NCBI GenBank assembly: GCA_032718475.1 | Contig: JAUCBJ010006040.1 | Span: forward strand, 1 to 24,800 | Direction of reading: 5' to 3' | Length of the DNA: 24,800 nt | Source: Nemertoderma westbladi | Taxonomy: Eukaryota > Xenacoelomorpha > Nemertodermatida > Nemertodermatidae | Shown here: positions 10,352 through 19,480 of the stretch, in pieces | Numbering within the stretch: position 1 is the stretch's first letter | Layout: each line of letters opens with the position of its first letter | The notes under the pieces: model-generated | Told to the model about the DNA's origin: nothing | Databases searched by the model: none | What the model saw: only the letters and a program-made list of their open reading frames with translations | Made by a program: the position numbers and the translations under genes

Positions 10352-10869
10352 AAATACTGGGAAACCGGAGTCATCTTGCACACACACCCAGACGTGCAAA
10401 ACATAATGCGCACAGTCACTGTGAAAATTAGGTGCATATGTCCGCACCCAAAGATGTGTAAAACTAATGGTTTACACACCTTGGACCGACCGGTCCAAGA
10501 TATCGTGTTATTAGAGGAGACACGCATCGAGACAGGAGATTATAATTTGTCTCCTGCCTCAAAACAAAGTTATTCGCAACTCACTTTGTATGCATTCCTC
10601 ATATGCAAATACTAGCATATGAGGAATGCATACAAAGTGAGTTGCGAATAACTTTGTTTTGAGGCAGGAGACAAATTATAATCTCCTGTCTCGATGCGTG
10701 TCTCCTCTAATAACACGATATCTTGGACCGGTCGGTCCAAGGTGTGTAAACCATTAGTTTTACACTTCTTTGGGTGCGGACATTTGCACCTAATTTTCAC
10801 AGTGACTGTGCGCATTATGTTTTGCACGTCTGGGTGTGTGTGCAAGATGACTCCGGTTTCCCAGTATTT
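10352..10869. mobile_element. 518-bp near-perfect foldback (255-bp arms, 8-base loop)
   Basis: Positions 10352-10606 are the reverse complement of 10615-10869, joined by the 8-base loop AAATACTA. Only two mismatches were found by reading (in the GATGTGTAAAAC and GCATATGTCC segments), so the arms are about 99% identical. Frames of 69 to 94 codons on both strands are the same arm read twice and are not genes. It sits inside the BEL/Pao body, downstream of the integrase. No duplicated target is apparent at its edges. A foldback transposon, a MITE with very long arms, or a palindromic duplication made during reverse transcription are all possible. RNA crossing it would fold into a long double-stranded stem. 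Confidence 0.9.
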
Positions 10870-11565
10870 TCTCTTGATAATCGGTTCGGTTATCAATACA
10901 TAGTCTCCTCTTTGGAGGCTCCGAACCGTTTTGTACCACTTCGATCTGGTGGATATGGTGGGAAGATAATATTCTCTGTTAGCTTATTCAATCCCGCTAA
11001 CACCCCATAAAGTTAAGCCGATAAGCAATATTGGGGGCCATGAGATTGGGTAACCAATAACTCGTGTCACCCCAACAAAGTGGGAAGGAGAAGCACACAA
11101 TAAGGGTCAGGGGCCAAACCCCTAACTGAGAGAGAATAGGTGGAGTGAACGGGAACACTCCAAAAGGCGCCAACAAGGGTATCAACCAATCAGAGGGGGG
11201 AAAGGCACCGGCTGAGTACAGTAACAAGGCCACCCGTGCAATATAACCAGTTGGCAGTAATCATCTCATTCAATTATCTCAGTATCATATTGGTGCTAGT
11301 TAGGTTAGTTAGTTTAGCTAGGGAAGTACCGGGATTTTAATTACCGTCATCACCCGCCTTCCGTGTACAACAACGTATTATCTATATCTATATCTATATC
11401 TTTGTACCCAAACATTATACATGACGAACAATGCAAACTCTTTCACTCTTCACACACGGCGGGGACACGTGAATTAACAAACCGGATAAACCGGGATCCT
11501 TCCTGGATCCCGTCACATTCTCGCCAATATTCCCAGAATGTGTACGTGACAAATTGTGTCATTTT
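10870..11565. other. Region between foldback and integrase, no gene seen
   Basis: Holds a short hairpin (TTGATAA with TTATCAA, 10874-10896), a (TATATC)n run near 11381-11402 and a GGATCC palindrome pair near 11495-11510. The - strand frame at 10997-11233 is hydrophobic and Pro-rich but lacks a recognisable domain. The C-terminal part of the integrase expected after position 11566 in the element's direction is not found here. Confidence 0.5.
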
Positions 11566-12403
11566 CTAGCTCTTACGACTATATAGGTCAGCACTAATGG
11601 GTTCTGATGCCGGCACAAGAAATGCTGGACTCTGCATTAGCAAATGATTTGGCGTTAATGCAACACCGTCTGGCAACATAGCTATCGGCCTCGAGTTCAG
11701 TGTATGCTCGATTTCAATGAAAGCTGTGACCAGTTCGTCGTCGGTAAGTTGTTTGTTCACAGGCAATGTCTTAGCAATAGCCTGTTTTATGGAACGAACT
11801 AAACGCTCCCAACTTCCTCCTCTCCAAGGACTTTCTGGAGTATTAAATCTCCACTCTACTCTTTGCGGCAAAAGTGCTGCAGAAATTTCTCTATTCTGCG
11901 CCGCCCTATGAGCCGCATTTAACTCGCTATTCCCTCCGACAAAGTTTGTACCCTTATCAGAGTAAAACGCCCTTACTAGTCCTCTCCTGGCCATAAATCT
12001 CTTTAAGGCCAGGAGCAGAGATTTGGTCGACATGTCTGCCACATGCTCTATATGTATGGCTCTACTAGCCATGCATGTCAGTAGCAGGCCCCCTCGCTTG
12101 TGGGTCAGCCGTCCACTCTTTGCTTCAATCGGACCAAAACAATCCACCCCCATATTTGTAAAAGGTGGGTCATATGCCTGCACTCTCGCTTCCGGGAGTT
12201 CAGCCATCTCCTGGTCCAATATTCTGGCATTCACTCTCTTGCAAACCAGACAGGCGTCGTACATAGTGCCTACTGCCCTGCTTGGCTGCAACAGAATGAA
12301 TCGCTGTCTCGCTGTCGACAAACAGTGTAACTTTCCCGCGTGATGCAATCGCTTGTGTATATCCTATAAAATCGCTCTTTGCAATTTTATTGGGTGACTA
12401 GGG
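11566..12403 (-). pseudogene. BEL/Pao integrase, zinc-binding region and catalytic core, C-terminally truncated
   Basis: Integrase joins the element's cDNA to host DNA. The longest open frame is 260 codons (12348-11566). Conserved residues are all present: the end of an HHCC zinc-binding region (LHHAG, then DACLVCKR with Cys33 and Cys36), Asp69 in NMGVDCFGPI, Asp131 in YSDKGTNFVGG, and Glu181 in WRGGSWERLV. The two acidic gaps are 61 and 49 residues, and the second gap is wider than the 35 of retroviral integrases. Homology extends upstream past a stop near 12361-12366 into the linker. The frame stops soon after the core, whereas BEL/Pao pol normally continues with a further domain, so the C-terminus is lost. 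The catalytic triad is intact but the protein would be incomplete. Confidence 0.88.
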
Positions 12404-12716
12404 ATTATCACTGGGAACCGAAACTGTGAGTTTATGTCGACAGTCTGGATTCTCAATCTATGACAAATCAAGCCCTTATTGATTAATGGACTCCATTTTC
12501 TAAGGGGTTTATAGAGAACTGGTCATTGAGTCGATAATAGATAAAATTCCTTTGGGAAGGCACACATTTGATAATGCTTCAAATGTTATAATTCCGCTTG
12601 ATCAATCTCATTCTCTGTCAGAGGTTGTTTCAATTTCTGAATTCGCTCAATATTAGTGCTCATTTGTTCTCCTAAATGTTTCGAATGTTTTATACAAAGG
12701 TACGAAATGTATCGGC
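12404..12716 (-). pseudogene. Degenerate pol linker between RNase H and integrase
   Basis: In the element's direction the frame after RNase H ends at 12717, and the expected linker before the integrase is found only as fragments in another frame, with several stops between about 12590 and 12360. Readable pieces such as GLSRYISYL and LKQPLTENEID resemble the usual helical stretch between RNase H and the zinc-binding region in Pao pol. At least one frame change lies near 12720. This part confirms that pol was once continuous and that this copy has decayed. Confidence 0.6.
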
Positions 12717-13831
12717 TTAACCATGTCTTTTACAAATTGTCAGCCAAGAGGCAGACGAATTTAGTAATTTGTCATAAATACTACATGGCTCTAATGCCAG
12801 CAATGGTTGTCCGCTAATTAATGGAAGTTTCGAATCCAAACCCGCAGGTTTGGAAACCAAAGGCTCCATTGTTTCGGTCATTTTCTGTCCGTCACTTACC
12901 AACTGTGACTCTCGTGTAGTCTGGAAGGGTTGTTTTACGTCATAACTTACCCTTCCTGACCTAGTCGTCACGTAAGTCTGTAGGTCTGACAGGTCTCTGG
13001 GCCGCTCCAATTACTCTTCAGGCCGCTCCAATGACTCTTCAGGCCGCTCCAATGACTTGAGTTTGGCTTTCGACTTTGACTTGGAGACTTTCTCCACTAT
13101 GACTTCTGCATCTTCTGGCATCGGATTGGTCACTATCTTTAGTCGTTCTGGCCAATGTTCCTGTGTCCTCGTTAGAAAATCAGGTCCATGCAACCAAAAC
13201 TCCTGGGACTCTTCCTGACAGAATTCCGCCGGCATTGCACCTCTCAAAGTTATGTCGGCCGGGTTCAACACTCCCGAACAATGTCTCCATTGTTCCTTCG
13301 TCGAAAAGTCGACGATCTGAGCGCGTCTGTTGGCCACAAATGTCTTTAGTGCTATATTGTCGGCCACAATGTATACTAACACTAAGAATGCATCCGTCCA
13401 ATAGAATAAGGTCAATGTCGTGTCTAACTCCTCTATTATCTGCTTACTTACCTCGACTGAAACTACTGCCGCCTGTAACTCTGCACGAGGGACAGTCATG
13501 TATTTGACCGGCATTGTCTTTGATCTAGAAGTCACAAAGGCCGTCTCAAACTTGTCCTGACTTACCTCTCGGCGAAGGTAGGCTACCATACCAAAGCCGG
13601 TGTCACTTGCGTCACTAAACATATGCAGTTTGAGATCAGCTGGAAATACCAGCTGATTCGGAAAGTAGGATCGGGGTATATCTATATTTTTCAATAGATG
13701 CAACTCGGCTTCCCACTCTCTCCACTGCTTTGCATGTATAGGGGATATTGGTTTGTCCCACTCTAAGTCGGATAACCAAATTTTCCTTATGCGCGCTTGT
13801 GCCTGTAATATTACCTGTATAGGAATTCTGG
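12717..13831 (-). pseudogene. BEL/Pao pol: end of RT plus RNase H and following linker
   Basis: RNase H removes RNA from the RNA-DNA hybrid during reverse transcription. The frame starts abruptly near 13831 with a stretch (WLSDLEWDKPI) typical of the RT to RNase H boundary in Pao elements. It then carries the four RNase H acidic residues, numbered from 13703: Asp31 in MFSDASD, Glu75 in PRAELQAA, Asp104 in YWTDA, and Asp150 in NPAD. A TAA at 13011-13013 interrupts the frame. Neighbouring copies of a small internal repeat (ESLERPEE) have TCA at that codon, so it is a recent nonsense change. The frame then continues to 12717 and ends in a linker motif. The aspartic protease and RT palm with its YxDD motif are missing upstream. 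The palindrome CCAAACCCGCAGGTTTG at 12836-12852 lies within this frame. Confidence 0.87.
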
Positions 13832-15378
13832 TCGTCGTCGACTTGCTTCCTCTCGTCCTCCGTTCTCGCTTCCTGTTCGGCCTTCTGCAGTGTGAACAGT
13901 TCTCGCAACTCGGTACCTACACTCGCCCCACATTCTTCGATCATTCGCATCCCCTTCTCGGCGATTTCATTCGCCTTCCTGGTCCGTTCTTCGCTCTCTA
14001 GGTTTAATCTCGCACTTTCCAACTGCGCCAGTTTACGTTCTTCTTCTTCCCTCGCTCGTCTCGCTGCGCTCTCTTCTTCCACGCGCGCCTTCTCTTCATA
14101 CAACGCCCGTCGCTCCTTCTTGATCTCGAGTTCTCGTTCTTTACGCTCGTGTTCGAGTTGAAGTTCGTATTCCATGCGCTCGCGTTCCTTCTGTTCGCGT
14201 TCCTTGCGCTCGCGTTCCGCTTGCTCACGCTTACCTTTCTCTTCCAACTCTCGCAACTTTGCGTCTAACTTACGTGTGCGCTCCCGTTCCCGCTCGGCTT
14301 CCTTCCGTGCTTCCGATGCACGCAAAACTTCCACTTGTTGTTCGTCTAGTCGGCGTCTTTTCTCCTCTGCCGAGTTATGAGAAACAAGGGATCTAGCACA
14401 TATAACCTTCCCTCGCGAGTGACTAACCTGGGAATCGCCACTGTCTCTGGATGCGTCGTCGGGTGGAGTCAACGTCCTCTGTTGGATGTTCTCCGTCATC
14501 GGTAGCACCTGGCCTGGTACCACCACTCCATTCTGTATCAGCCAGCTAGTAACTTCCCTCTGATACCGGCGCTCTTCCTTGTCTTGCGTCTCTTCACGCT
14601 CCACTAACTCTCTCAACTCCGCGTCACTCACCTGAGTCACCTGCGCTTGTGATGCCCATAGCAACCAGTTCTCCGTCCTAACTCGTCGGAATCGCTCCGA
14701 TAACGCGCGGTGCTCCAACGAGGCTGCTAAAACCCTATCTTAAACCCTCGTCGCCACGTTGCTTGACTGAGACTCCACTGCTTTCTTTGCTAGGACTGCA
14801 AGCTCCTCCGTCTGCTTGAATAACGTTGAGTTATATCCCCTTCTAATTTCTACTAACCCTTCCCTTCCGATGTTACCTGAGTCGGCTAGCATCTTCCTTA
14901 CCTTGTCCGTCGTCCGAGTTATATGTCCGGCATGCGCGCGAAGTTTCTTCTTTATCGCGATGTCTAGTTCTCTCTCGCTTACCTGACTTACACTTGGTGG
15001 ACTTGAAGGATTATTCTGGGAACTACGGGTACTCCTTATAGCCACTGGGACCACGGCACTTACCATACACACAGGTCTGGAAACCGGGCTCTGGGCTCTC
15101 GCTTCTGCTACACTACCCTCCCTATCACTCACCTCTGTCCGGGCTGCTATGCAATCCTTCCTTACAGTAGTGGTAGGGGATCCTAATACTATTACTGGTG
15201 GTCCTTGTTCTTCCTCACTAGTTACTGTCTCGTCCTCCTGTTCACTTACGTCAGCGTCGCTCGCTGCGTCGTCATAGTCGGCATTGTCATCGACAGTAAT
15301 ATTTACACTATCGTCAGTCGGCGGTCCAGCCGCCGTCTCATAGCTGTCCTCTAGTGCCTCCTTGTCTGAGACACTCAT
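13826..15378 (-). pseudogene. BEL/Pao gag-like gene, coiled-coil, one internal stop, joined to pol remnant
   Basis: Gag forms the particle in which reverse transcription occurs. The frame opens with an ATG at 15378, preceded by the leader. Residues 1-65 are very acidic (Asp/Glu/Ser-rich). About 135-205 is helical, with repeating hydrophobic residues like the N-terminal helices of Pao gag. A TAA at 14740-14742 stops the frame at 212 codons. The same frame resumes at once and runs about 295 more codons, with an unusually long charged coiled-coil (REREQKERERME type, about 14270-13990). The stop is thus probably a single C to T change in a Gln codon. Near 13826, after DDDQN, the sequence joins pol DNA in another frame. 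The zinc knuckles expected before the protease are not seen. The long charged coiled-coil could belong to another captured sequence, but frame continuity favours gag. Confidence 0.75.
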
Positions 15379-16316
15379 AGTCTAAATAATGTTTTACCTT
15401 GCGGCTAAAATCTCGCAAAATTTCGAGATATATATATAATTTAATCGAAAATACGATCAAATTATTTGTCAAATAATTGGTTGTCCAAAACGTCAAAATA
15501 AATTCGCAATGCAATATTGTGAATTTAATAGGGTATAGTTATAGCAAATACCAGTACAATATTTAAACAAAAATATTATTCTATAGCTATTATATAGCAT
15601 TTAAATACCGGTATGACACAAAATAGTTTCTGAATCTAATTCAAAATATTCAGAATTAATTTGCCACCCAAATATTTCTAATTTTACATATATAGCTCTA
15701 ATCAACGCAATTTTAATTTCAAATATTATATGTATCCACTAGCGCGTGGCTACACCTTTGGGTTGCAACTCTCTCTCTCTCTCTCTCTCTCTCTAACTTG
15801 AGCGATTCAAAAAACCATGGTCGGCTAAACCTAACTAACCTAACTAATAAATTGAGTTCAACTTCGCAGTTAAACAACCGGTAACCTTTTACTGCTTCCA
15901 CAAACACAATAGTGCCAACAGAACAACTAACCTTGTTTGCTGTGAGATTCCACGTCCGCGTCCAAAGTTTCAGGCTCTTCGCTGATTGCAAACCGAACCC
16001 GCAGACCCACACAAACCCCAAACTCAGAAGCTCTATCTCGCCATGTATCTCCAGATGGTATAAAATAATTAAGCGGTTATCCAACATACCGGTACAAAAC
16101 TCTAGATTTTATTATATATAAATTTGGACCAAAACTGAATTCTCACAAACCTAGCTAAAATTTTCAAAACTTACTAATTTACAATTTACCCTAACGGCCC
16201 AATAAATTGCTGTATTCCACGATTAGTAAACAAATGTTTCTTACTGTTGCAAAGCAACAGCAAAATAAAAAGTGGTTCTTACTGTACGTAGTACAGTAAG
16301 TCAAAGTGGTTCTTAC
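15379..16316 (-). other. BEL/Pao leader between 5' LTR and gag, no gene seen
   Basis: About 0.94 kb of AT-rich sequence. It contains a (CT)n run at 15771-15794 and tandem CTAACCTAACTAA words at about 15828-15847. Near the LTR border it contains two copies of GTGGTTCTTACTGT (about 16273 and 16306) with a palindrome TACTGTACGTAGTACAGTA between them. The sequence directly next to the 5' LTR, where a primer-binding site starting TGG would be expected, does not show one. The 122-codon frame across the (CT)n run is not supported as a gene. Confidence 0.55.
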
Positions 16317-18296
16317 TGTTAAACAGGGGCGATCAGGAGCACGTTATTACTGCCGCACTACAGCACTGCTGCTAAACACAAAACTGCTTCTCACCGCTGG
16401 ATGGCGCTAACCTGGCCGTTCGCTAATATATTTTACTAATTTTTTTACGGCTCCTGCAAATCGCTTGTTCCTTTCTCTGTTGATCGCTCAACAGAGAGCT
16501 AACTGTTCGAATCTATGAGCCATGCGGGAATAACCAAAACAATAAACCCAAATCGGCTCCCTAAGCTACTTAAAACGAGTGCGGGTGACCTAGCACTCAG
16601 AGCTCACTTATCGCAAAATACTGGAATTCACTGGCAGAACACATTGAATGTGATAATGTTTTAAATGTTAAGGGGATAGATCTGTTACTTTCCTAGGTGC
16701 TGAAACTTGGCCTTTGGCTGGTTTTAGACCAGCAAACTTACTACTGCTGTACTGTATACTGGACACTGCTGCCAGCCCGTTGCCCCGCTATTTTCAAATA
16801 AACGCCTAGCGTGAATAGTCTACAGTATTCTAAACAATTACTTAAACTACTCTCCGCTATGCTGCGTACAAATTCTTATTTTATTTTATCGCTAAATTAA
16901 TTACAGTCATAAATACAAATTTGCGTACTAATTACTAGATTTTCCAGAATACGTACTTCTAATTTATTACGTACTGGGGCTTATACTAGCAACAGTCTAA
17001 ATGCGGTATTATTTTGACCTAATTAGCAATTAATAAGCATAAACTAAGAAATGGAAATCAATCAAGGGAAACAGCGCCTATCTAAGCATTCACATTTAAG
17101 AATCAGGCACTCTTTAGCAACACAACACAAATAGCGTAGCAATTAGATAGTAGTACGGCAGATAGCGCTAACTACACCAATCAGCTAGTACATCAGTTAG
17201 TACATCAGTATACCAGTATTAGTCATCCATCCAATCAGTCAGTCAGTCAGTCAGTGTAAGAACCACAGGTCACCCAAAGCCACACATGGGACTCCTAACT
17301 AAACCCAAATTCTGCCCCCCTAAAACTACAAAGTAGAGACAGAAATCTGGATCGTCAGCCCCCTAATACTGTAACAGTGGCTGGTCCCCAGTCCTCAACT
17401 GACTAACCCCGACCGCAACGGTGGCCCCCGCCAGCGTCGCCCCGCTTTGGATCCTCTGCACTCCCTTCCGTCGCTTCCTCCCAGTGCGCCCGCCGCGCCT
17501 ACCGGTACCTTAGCCCTCCATTAGAATGAATTGCTACCGTAGCGGCACATGCAATCACAAACAGTCTGACAGTCTAAAGAAATCCCGTGGGATTATCACA
17601 TCTTAAATCACATAGGAATAAATAATCAAAGTAGAAATCATAATTCAAGGTTGTAATTTGCAGTAATTGATAATGAGAGATTAAGATAGACGAAAAATTA
17701 ACAATTAACAAACGGCAGAAACCAGAAACAAACTACAATACTGCCACTGGTATGAGAGATTAAGAGATTAAGATGCACATACCGGAAATACAGCCAATTT
17801 ATAGGTGATGCAACAGGGATGACGCAATAGTCTTCTCATTGGTTCCCCAATCCGCCCCACCATCAGACCAACCTGGAACAGCTGGGCCAATAAGGAAGCC
17901 GGATTGTGAACTTCATGGCTCCCAAATCGCAAATTATTACCATATATGGTAATGGATCACGTCCTTGGCTGCTGAATGGTTAGGATTGCATCCCTGGATG
18001 CTGGCCCTATCAAGGCTAATAACAGCAAGCTTAAATCCAGGGTCCAACTTGCTACCCTGGAACTATCTACTTATATCCTATTACAAAATTACATAGGTAG
18101 GGCTACATACTATACAAAATGGATGAATACAAATATATGGGCATTTTATTTTCCTTATCTAAATGTCATCGCGCATTATCATGTCTTATCTAAATAATTA
18201 TACTGCATAATAACTAATATTGTGTACAGTATAACGGCTAATAATGTGTACGGCATAATGGCTAATAATGTAAATACAGCGCCATATACCGTAACA
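16317..18296 (-). repeat. 5' LTR of the BEL/Pao element (1980 bp)
   Basis: Direct repeat of 5748-7740 with the same TGTT/AACA ends. As the genes read on the - strand, this copy would supply the promoter. U3 begins at 18296. Differences from the other LTR are scattered, but none fall in the 339 bases corresponding to 7357-7695, near the U3 start. No TATA box or initiator can be assigned with confidence. Confidence 0.95.
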
Positions 18297-18301
18297 GTTG
18301 T
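18297..18301. repeat. Target site duplication, right copy (GTTGT)
   Basis: The five bases directly after the LTR end AACA equal those directly before the left LTR (5743-5747), marking a clean integration with no later loss at either edge. Confidence 0.92.
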
Positions 18302-18427
18302 GGTTTAGAAAATCTACGCACCGCAACTATAAAACAATTCACAAACATACCCGAACTACTAGCAACGGAAGCTAACCTAATCTATACATACAACCCCCCA
18401 CTTAACGTAGCAAGACCAGCAATCTAA
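18302..18427 (+). pseudogene. Penelope-like element, C-terminal end of the GIY-YIG domain (right piece)
   Basis: Continuation of the gene interrupted at 5747. With the BEL/Pao element and one target copy set aside, the same frame runs on for 41 more codons and ends at the TAA 18425-18427. It contains the family's final part, with ELLATEANLI and a YNPPLN motif. In GIY-YIG nucleases the acidic residue of this helix takes part in metal binding, so the insertion separates it from the YIG and Arg/His motifs at 5610-5670. No stop or frame change lies in this piece or in the last 130 bases before the insertion, although older damage exists further upstream. Confidence 0.8.
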
Positions 18428-18818
18428 ACCCAACTTTTTATATAATACACCCTATATTCTATATCTTACACAACTACAGTGCCCTCTATAGCGAATTTCC
18501 GGGGTTTCTATGTGCTTTTCCCCTATCTTCTTTTTTGTTTTTGTCTTCGGTTTTTCTGTTTCTTGTGATTTCTTACTCTGTAAAAATTCCCCGGCAATAT
18601 GTAGACAGATAACCCAACCTGTAACCCTATATTTGTACTTTAGATTGACAGCTCACAACTAACTCGGTGAATTTTCCCTATCACAATTACCTTAAGTTAT
18701 ACAGTACATACATACACGTTAACCTTTCTGGGATTCACCTATCAGGTATTTCCCCTTTAAAACTTATATATATATATATATATATAGATCCCCACCTTTT
18801 CCTGTTAGTTGCCAGTAC
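18428..18818 (+). other. 3' untranslated region of the Penelope-like element
   Basis: Non-coding sequence after the endonuclease stop. It contains a T-rich stretch at about 18525-18560 and a (TA)n run at about 18765-18786. In Penelope-like elements this region leads into a terminal repeat carrying a hammerhead ribozyme, as seen directly downstream here. Confidence 0.55.
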
Positions 18819-18858
18819 ATAGTCTGATGCAGACCGGTAGGTCGAAAACGTTTACTAT
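18819..18858 (+). ncRNA. Hammerhead-type ribozyme motif of the Penelope-like element
   Basis: Stem I is ATAGT (18819-18823) with ACTAT (18854-18858). The core CTGATG (18824-18829) is followed by C and A. Stem II is GACC (18832-18835) with GGTC (18840-18843), closed by the loop GGTA. GAAA follows at 18844-18847. Stem III is the palindrome AACGTT (18847-18852) with no loop, and T18853 is the nucleotide expected at the cleavage site. Hammerheads with very short stem III are known in Penelope-like elements and are reported to act as dimers. The deviation is one extra base: the normal core has a single A between CTGATG and stem II, and here it is CA. That may reduce or abolish activity in this copy. 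Confidence 0.75.
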
Positions 18859-19211
18859 TATATCTTTATCTAATATAATATAACCAGCTAAAGACCCTCA
18901 ATACTTTATTTTTTTCTATCATCTTTATAAAATATTTACGTATTGTATGTACAGTACATCCAAAATAAGAGACAACATACCTGAACTCACGAACCGACAG
19001 TAACTAGGTGTTACCACATCACCAACTGGTAGAGGACACATCATAGTACATATGTACTAAATTTCAAGACGATTGACCAAAACGGGGCCGAGATAATAAG
19101 GGGGGGTCGAATCGACTCCCCCCCCCCCCCCCCCCCGGCCCTAAGCGGGTTAAAAAACGCCCGACCCTAAAAGGGTTAATGGTATTCCAACAGCCAAAAT
19201 GTACTTTTTAC
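18859..19211. other. Flank after the Penelope-like element, poly-C tract, no gene seen
   Basis: The first part (to about 18930) may still be Penelope-like terminal sequence. At 19103-19137 a run of G, the palindrome GTCGAATCGAC and a run of about 20 C lie together. They are followed by CTAAGCGGGTTAA, which resembles CTAAACGGGCTTAA next to the other poly-C run at 4156-4170. No coding frame is supported. Confidence 0.5.
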
Positions 19212-19480
19212 ATAAATAAATAAATAAATAAATTTAACATTTTATATTTGTTATTGCAGGCGCGCCATCAGGGACTATTACAGCCTCATCAGAGCGCCTG
19301 TATTATTTTTCCCCCAGCAAAGCCAGGTTCCCATTATACCGCTAGGTTGGCGTCGGCACTAAAGTGTCTTGTCTGAGGATTGAACAGCGCGAAACTTCTA
19401 CAGCCTTTAGTCGGATTTGAACCTGCGCCGCAAACACTATTATAAAAGCAGTTCAGGCGCCGTTTGGTGCTGTAAAGTTC
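19212..19480 (-). mobile_element. Probable tRNA-derived SINE
   Basis: On the - strand there is a Pol III B box, GGTTCAAATCC (19413-19423), about 55 bases from a 5' end near 19480. A body of about 170 bases without coding frames follows, and the unit ends in a (TTTA)n tail (19212-19235). Head, body and simple-repeat tail in that order are typical of a SINE. The A box is not clear, so the head is degenerate, and I could not establish a flanking target duplication. The body wording (for example GGGAACCTGGCTTTGCTGGG) seems like a conserved SINE core, but I cannot name the family. The 5' boundary is approximate. Confidence 0.55.

Larger units (their letters stand above)
5748..18296 (-). mobile_element. 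BEL/Pao LTR retrotransposon, complete ends, defective body
   Basis: A 12.5-kb element with two direct LTRs (5748-7740 and 16317-18296), TGTT/AACA ends and a GTTGT target duplication. Its genes read on the - strand, so the right LTR is the 5' LTR. The family call rests on the Pao-type RNase H region, on the integrase core and on the 5-bp duplication. Order in the element's direction: leader, gag-like frame, end of RT plus RNase H, linker, integrase core, then 3.8 kb without a recognised gene. The protease and nearly all of the RT are missing, and stops and frame changes are present, so it cannot be autonomous. No obvious primer-binding site follows the 5' LTR. The 3' LTR is preceded by only a weak purine run (GGAGCGG). 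LTR difference is about 2-3% by eye. Confidence 0.92.

Noticed and set aside
10258-10903. Open frames of 69-94 codons around the foldback
   Set aside because: The same arm is read on both strands of a palindrome. No family resemblance.
10997-11233. Hydrophobic 78-codon frame that might be a membrane or envelope-like segment
   Set aside because: Short, Pro-rich, without a signal, cysteine pattern or neighbours. Chance is more likely.
8966-11560. A second LTR retrotransposon with its own LTR in the BEL/Pao body
   Set aside because: The possible LTR end and primer-site-like sequence near 8968 are suggestive, but no second LTR copy, target duplication or gag/pol motif was found.
15719-16087. 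122-codon frame in the BEL/Pao leader
   Set aside because: Ends in a translated (CT)n microsatellite, and its position matches a non-coding leader.
19413-19423. tRNA gene, because of the B-box
   Set aside because: No cloverleaf, anticodon arm or clear A box. The long body and (TTTA)n tail fit a SINE better.
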